The notes beneath the pieces are model-generated. The model was not told the DNA's origin. It ran no database searches and saw nothing but the letters and a program-made list of their open reading frames with translations. Made by a program: the position numbers and the translations under genes. This document shows positions 61,502 through 64,000 of a DNA stretch of 64,000 nt, piece by piece. Within the stretch, counting starts at the first letter, position 1. The number at the start of each line of letters is the position of its first letter. The stretch is from Cryomorphaceae bacterium (GTDB lineage: Bacteria; Bacteroidota; Bacteroidia; Flavobacteriales; ECT2AJA-044): the NCBI GenBank assembly GCA_017798125.1, contig CP059070.1, forward strand, positions 2,294,001 to 2,358,000, read 5' to 3'.

Positions 61502-64000
61502 GCCTCTGCATAAATCCAGTGCATGAGCTTTCTCTTGAGCAGCTCGGGATCAAAAGGCTTGGTAATATAGTCGTTCATTCCAGCAGCCAGAACTTGATCT
61601 TCCACGCTTTGATTAGCGTTCGCGGTCAAAGCGATAATTGGAATTTCTCGCCACTCTTCTTGGGAAGCTCGAATCTGAAGCGCAGCCTCTAGCCCATCCA
61701 TAACGGGCATCTGGAGGTCCATAAGCACTAAATCAAAAGAATGGTCCTGCATGTTTTGCAGGGCCATTTTTCCGTTTTCGGCAATGGTAACCACCATGCC
61801 GTGATTCATCAAGAATCGCTCGGCAACTTTCTGATTGAGAATATTGTCTTCTACCAAGAGGATCTTCTTTCCTTCTAAATCTCCTTCAGCAAATTCGGCC
61901 ACCTCCGTAATTAACGGCTCCGCAGTTTCACTACCTCGAGCAAAGGTTAACTCAAAGTAGAATACGGATCCAGCGTCTTTATTACTCTCTAGGTGAATGT
62001 CACTGCCCATATGGAGCAAGAGGGTGCGGACAATGGCTAAACCTAAGCCCGTTCCCCCGTAATTCCGGGTAGTGCTTGAATCTTCCTGTACAAATCGTTC
62101 AAAAATCTCCGAATGCTTATCCGGGTGAATACCAATACCCGTATCTCTGACTTCAAACCGGATGGATACAGTCTTGTCCGTTTCCTCGAGATGTTTAGCT
62201 TCTACAACCACTTCTCCCTCATTGGTAAACTTAAATGCGTTTGAAATAAGATTTCCCAACACTTGAAGCAACCTGGTCGTATCTCCCATCAAAAATTCCG
62301 GAATACGCTCGTCACAGATAACCTCGTAATTCAAGCGCTTTTCTGTGGCTTTAGGTAAAAAGGCATTACGCAGGCTTGTGCCAAGTTCTTTCAAGGAGAA
62401 ATTGCGAATCTCCAACTCTACTTTTCCAGATTCGATTTTGCTGAAATCCAGAATGTCATTGATCAGGTTCAATAAGTTGTCTGAACTGAACTTCACGACG
62501 TCCACCATTTCTTCCTGCTTACCGTCCAGCTCGGTTTTTTCCAGGAGGTGGGTCATCCCAATGATGGCATTCAGCGGCGTGCGAATCTCATGACTCATGG
62601 TAGACAAGAAGTTCTCCTTTGCGGTGCTTGCCTCAATCGCTTTCTCTCTGGATTCAATGAGCTTGATCTCCGATTCTTTCCTCAATAGTGCACTCGAAAT
62701 CAAGCGAGAAGTAAACATGAAAAATTCAATCTCCTTCTGAGTGAATTGCTTCATGTCGTGCACTGCGTCGAATCCTACAAACCCGTACACGTGCCCCTGC
62801 TCCAGTAACGGAATATTGGCAAAACTCTTAGTCTTTAAGGCATATGTGATCTTTTGAACGAGCTCCGGATAGGTTTTTACGCGCTCTGGATCTATGGTCC
62901 GAATAACGTTCTCTCCCCGCTCCATTTTTTCACGGAACGAAACAAAAGGGCCGGCGACTGCTCGGGGAAGCACTTCACCCAAAGGACGAACGCCTGCTCG
63001 CGTCCATTCATAGGTCAAGTCAACATGTTCACCACTATCATCAAGCTGATAGACGTAGGTCCGATCAACACCTGTGAATTCGGCGACCGCCTCCAACACC
63101 TCGTTGATGTTCTCGTCAATTCGATCAATGGACACGCCAATGAGTTTCGAAGAAATCTCATTGATGCGCTCCACAAAATTCAACCGATTCTGAATCAAGC
63201 GTTCTTTGATGCGTGAATCAGTCACCTCGTTGATCACGACTATAATTTCGTCTACGGCACTACGAACTAAAGTAACTTCAAAGCTCCGAGGTTGCCCTTC
63301 AATGTTAAAATCAAACTCGGCAAACTCCTGATCACCCGTTTCTAATGCGCGTTTGAATTTGGTCTGGAATTCTTCAAGATACTTTGGAGGAAGCATCTCC
63401 ATCACGTTCATTTTATGAAGATGCTCCTGACCAATTCTGGTCTTTGTTTTTGGGTTGTAGATGTCCAATTCCGTCTGACCGACCTTGAAATCAATCACCT
63501 TTCCTGTGGCAGAAATCCTAAATATGTGACTCGGAACTGATTCAATAAGTGCCCGGTTTCTCGCCTCAGTTTCAAAAATTCGACTCTCGCTTTCCTTTTG
63601 TTCTGTAATGTTCTCAAAGGAGTTTAATACCTGGGTAGGGATGCCCAATTCATCTCGATAGAAAACCGAACTTATTTTTCGAATCCACTTCCAGGTTCCC
63701 TCCTTGTCACGTACCCGGTAGATCAACTCCTTCTTTTCACCATCCGGCAGGTCAAGAATTTCTTCATAGTAGGTGTCAATAGCCAACAAATAATCGTCGT
63801 GGAAGAATTGGCTTCGGCCACCTCCTTTGCGCAAGGCCGCCTCAATGTCCTCATTGGTATAGCCCAAGGAGGCGAAGAGTGAACGACTCTGATAGGTGTT
63901 TCTCTTGAGGCGTAAATCATAAACCGTCAAGATAATGGGAGAACTTCGCGCAATATCGTTGAGCAACTGTGTGGTCCGATACGTTCTCGATTGACGGCGG
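61498..64000 (-). CDS. Hybrid PAS/GAF histidine kinase-response regulator (5' end outside window)
   Basis: The frame stays open to the right edge, so the N-terminus is missing; at least 830 residues are present. Two PAS domains come first (SRSLFASLGYTNEDIEAAL, IFRISATGKVIDFKVG). A GAF-like domain follows (DENINEVLEAVAEFTGVDRTYVYQL). The kinase core has the phospho-His in FLSTMSHEIRTPLNAIIGM and ATPase boxes NLISNAFKFTNEGEV, DTGIGIHPD and TGLGLAIV. A receiver domain ends the protein (ILLVEDNILNQKVAERF, LVLMDLQMPVMDGL, ITKPFDPE). No output domain follows, so it probably signals through a phosphorelay. A TTG at 63966 is not the true start. Confidence 0.92.
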   Translation of the reverse strand, partial: RRQSRTYRTTQLLNDIARSSPIILTVYDLRLKRNTYQSRSLFASLGYTNEDIEAALRKGGGRSQFFHDDYLLAIDTYYEEILDLPDGEKKELIYRVRDKEGTWKWIRKISSVFYRDELGIPTQVLNSFENITEQKESESRIFETEARNRALIESVPSHIFRISATGKVIDFKVGQTELDIYNPKTKTRIGQEHLHKMNVMEMLPPKYLEEFQTKFKRALETGDQEFAEFDFNIEGQPRSFEVTLVRSAVDEIIVVINEVTDSRIKERLIQNRLNFVERINEISSKLIGVSIDRIDENINEVLEAVAEFTGVDRTYVYQLDDSGEHVDLTYEWTRAGVRPLGEVLPRAVAGPFVSFREKMERGENVIRTIDPERVKTYPELVQKITYALKTKSFANIPLLEQGHVYGFVGFDAVHDMKQFTQKEIEFFMFTSRLISSALLRKESEIKLIESREKAIEASTAKENFLSTMSHEIRTPLNAIIGMTHLLEKTELDGKQEEMVDVVKFSSDNLLNLINDILDFSKIESGKVELEIRNFSLKELGTSLRNAFLPKATEKRLNYEVICDERIPEFLMGDTTRLLQVLGNLISNAFKFTNEGEVVVEAKHLEETDKTVSIRFEVRDTGIGIHPDKHSEIFERFVQEDSSTTRNYGGTGLGLAIVRTLLLHMGSDIHLESNKDAGSVFYFELTFARGSETAEPLITEVAEFAEGDLEGKKILLVEDNILNQKVAERFLMNHGMVVTIAENGKMALQNMQDHSFDLVLMDLQMPVMDGLEAALQIRASQEEWREIPIIALTANANQSVEDQVLAAGMNDYITKPFDPELLKRKLMHWIYAEA

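Overview
The window comes from a member of the Bacteroidota, most likely Flavobacteriales. Three observations support this: type IX secretion (T9SS) and gliding-motility C-terminal sorting domains; promoters of the TTTG / TAnnTTTG type with almost no Shine-Dalgarno signals; and family markers such as a TonB receptor paired with a DUF4249 lipoprotein, TlpA with a DUF4369 domain, bacillithiol synthase BshA, MiaE and a fused alpha/beta E1 dehydrogenase. By eye the GC content is near 50%, which is high for the class. No rRNA operon, insertion sequence, prophage or CRISPR array was seen, and the gene content looks like ordinary chromosome. Genes are tightly packed, often overlapping by 2-30 nt, and TTG or GTG starts are common at gene joints.

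Layout. 1-9.8 kb: tail of a T9SS protein, phosphoglycerate mutase, a HAD protein, a histidine kinase/OmpR pair, a small T9SS protein, a DUF3524 glycosyltransferase (candidate tRNA-queuosine mannosyltransferase) with a VOC protein, an alpha-oxoamine synthase (sphingolipid/sulfonolipid type), GcvT and MiaE. 9.8-19.4 kb: outer-membrane protein, tRNA-Pro, TonB receptor with DUF4249 lipoprotein, TrxB, RNase P RNA, Smr protein, glutamine cyclotransferase, ornithine aminotransferase, AcpH-like protein. 19.4-29.8 kb: lactamase-fold hydrolase, RlmD, a TPMT-like methyltransferase, phosphoribosyltransferase, two outer-membrane proteins, a Tat-exported pirin, nitroreductase, shikimate kinase, and a YHYH / YwqK-like / SCO lipoprotein operon. 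29.8-38 kb: tRNA-Lys, tRNA-Leu, trmD, rplS, an OmpA/PD40 protein, a dicarboxylate symporter, aroC, and hutI-hutG. 38-64 kb: a gliding-motility C-terminal protein, a COG2509 flavoprotein, an NTF2-like and a DUF1569 protein, a membrane patatin, a 2665-residue T9SS adhesin-like protein, the fused E1 dehydrogenase, a SUI1 factor, BshA, a MORN-like protein, a GH3/serine-hydrolase fusion, a TlpA lipoprotein and a truncated hybrid histidine kinase.

The most unusual signal is a dispersed family of 17-nt hairpins. The form is a five-base arm ending CC, a TAC or TGC loop, the complementary arm beginning GG, then GATG. I found 23 copies, about one per 3 kb. The arms differ between copies but change in compensation, so pairing is kept while sequence is not. 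Copies lie between genes, inside the RNase P RNA, at stop codons, at signal-peptide and lipobox sites, in the linker joining the two halves of the fused E1, and in loops of many enzymes. In coding copies the loop base appears adjusted to avoid a stop codon. It behaves like a very small coding-compatible palindromic element, or a conserved binding or uptake site. I do not recognise it as a named family.
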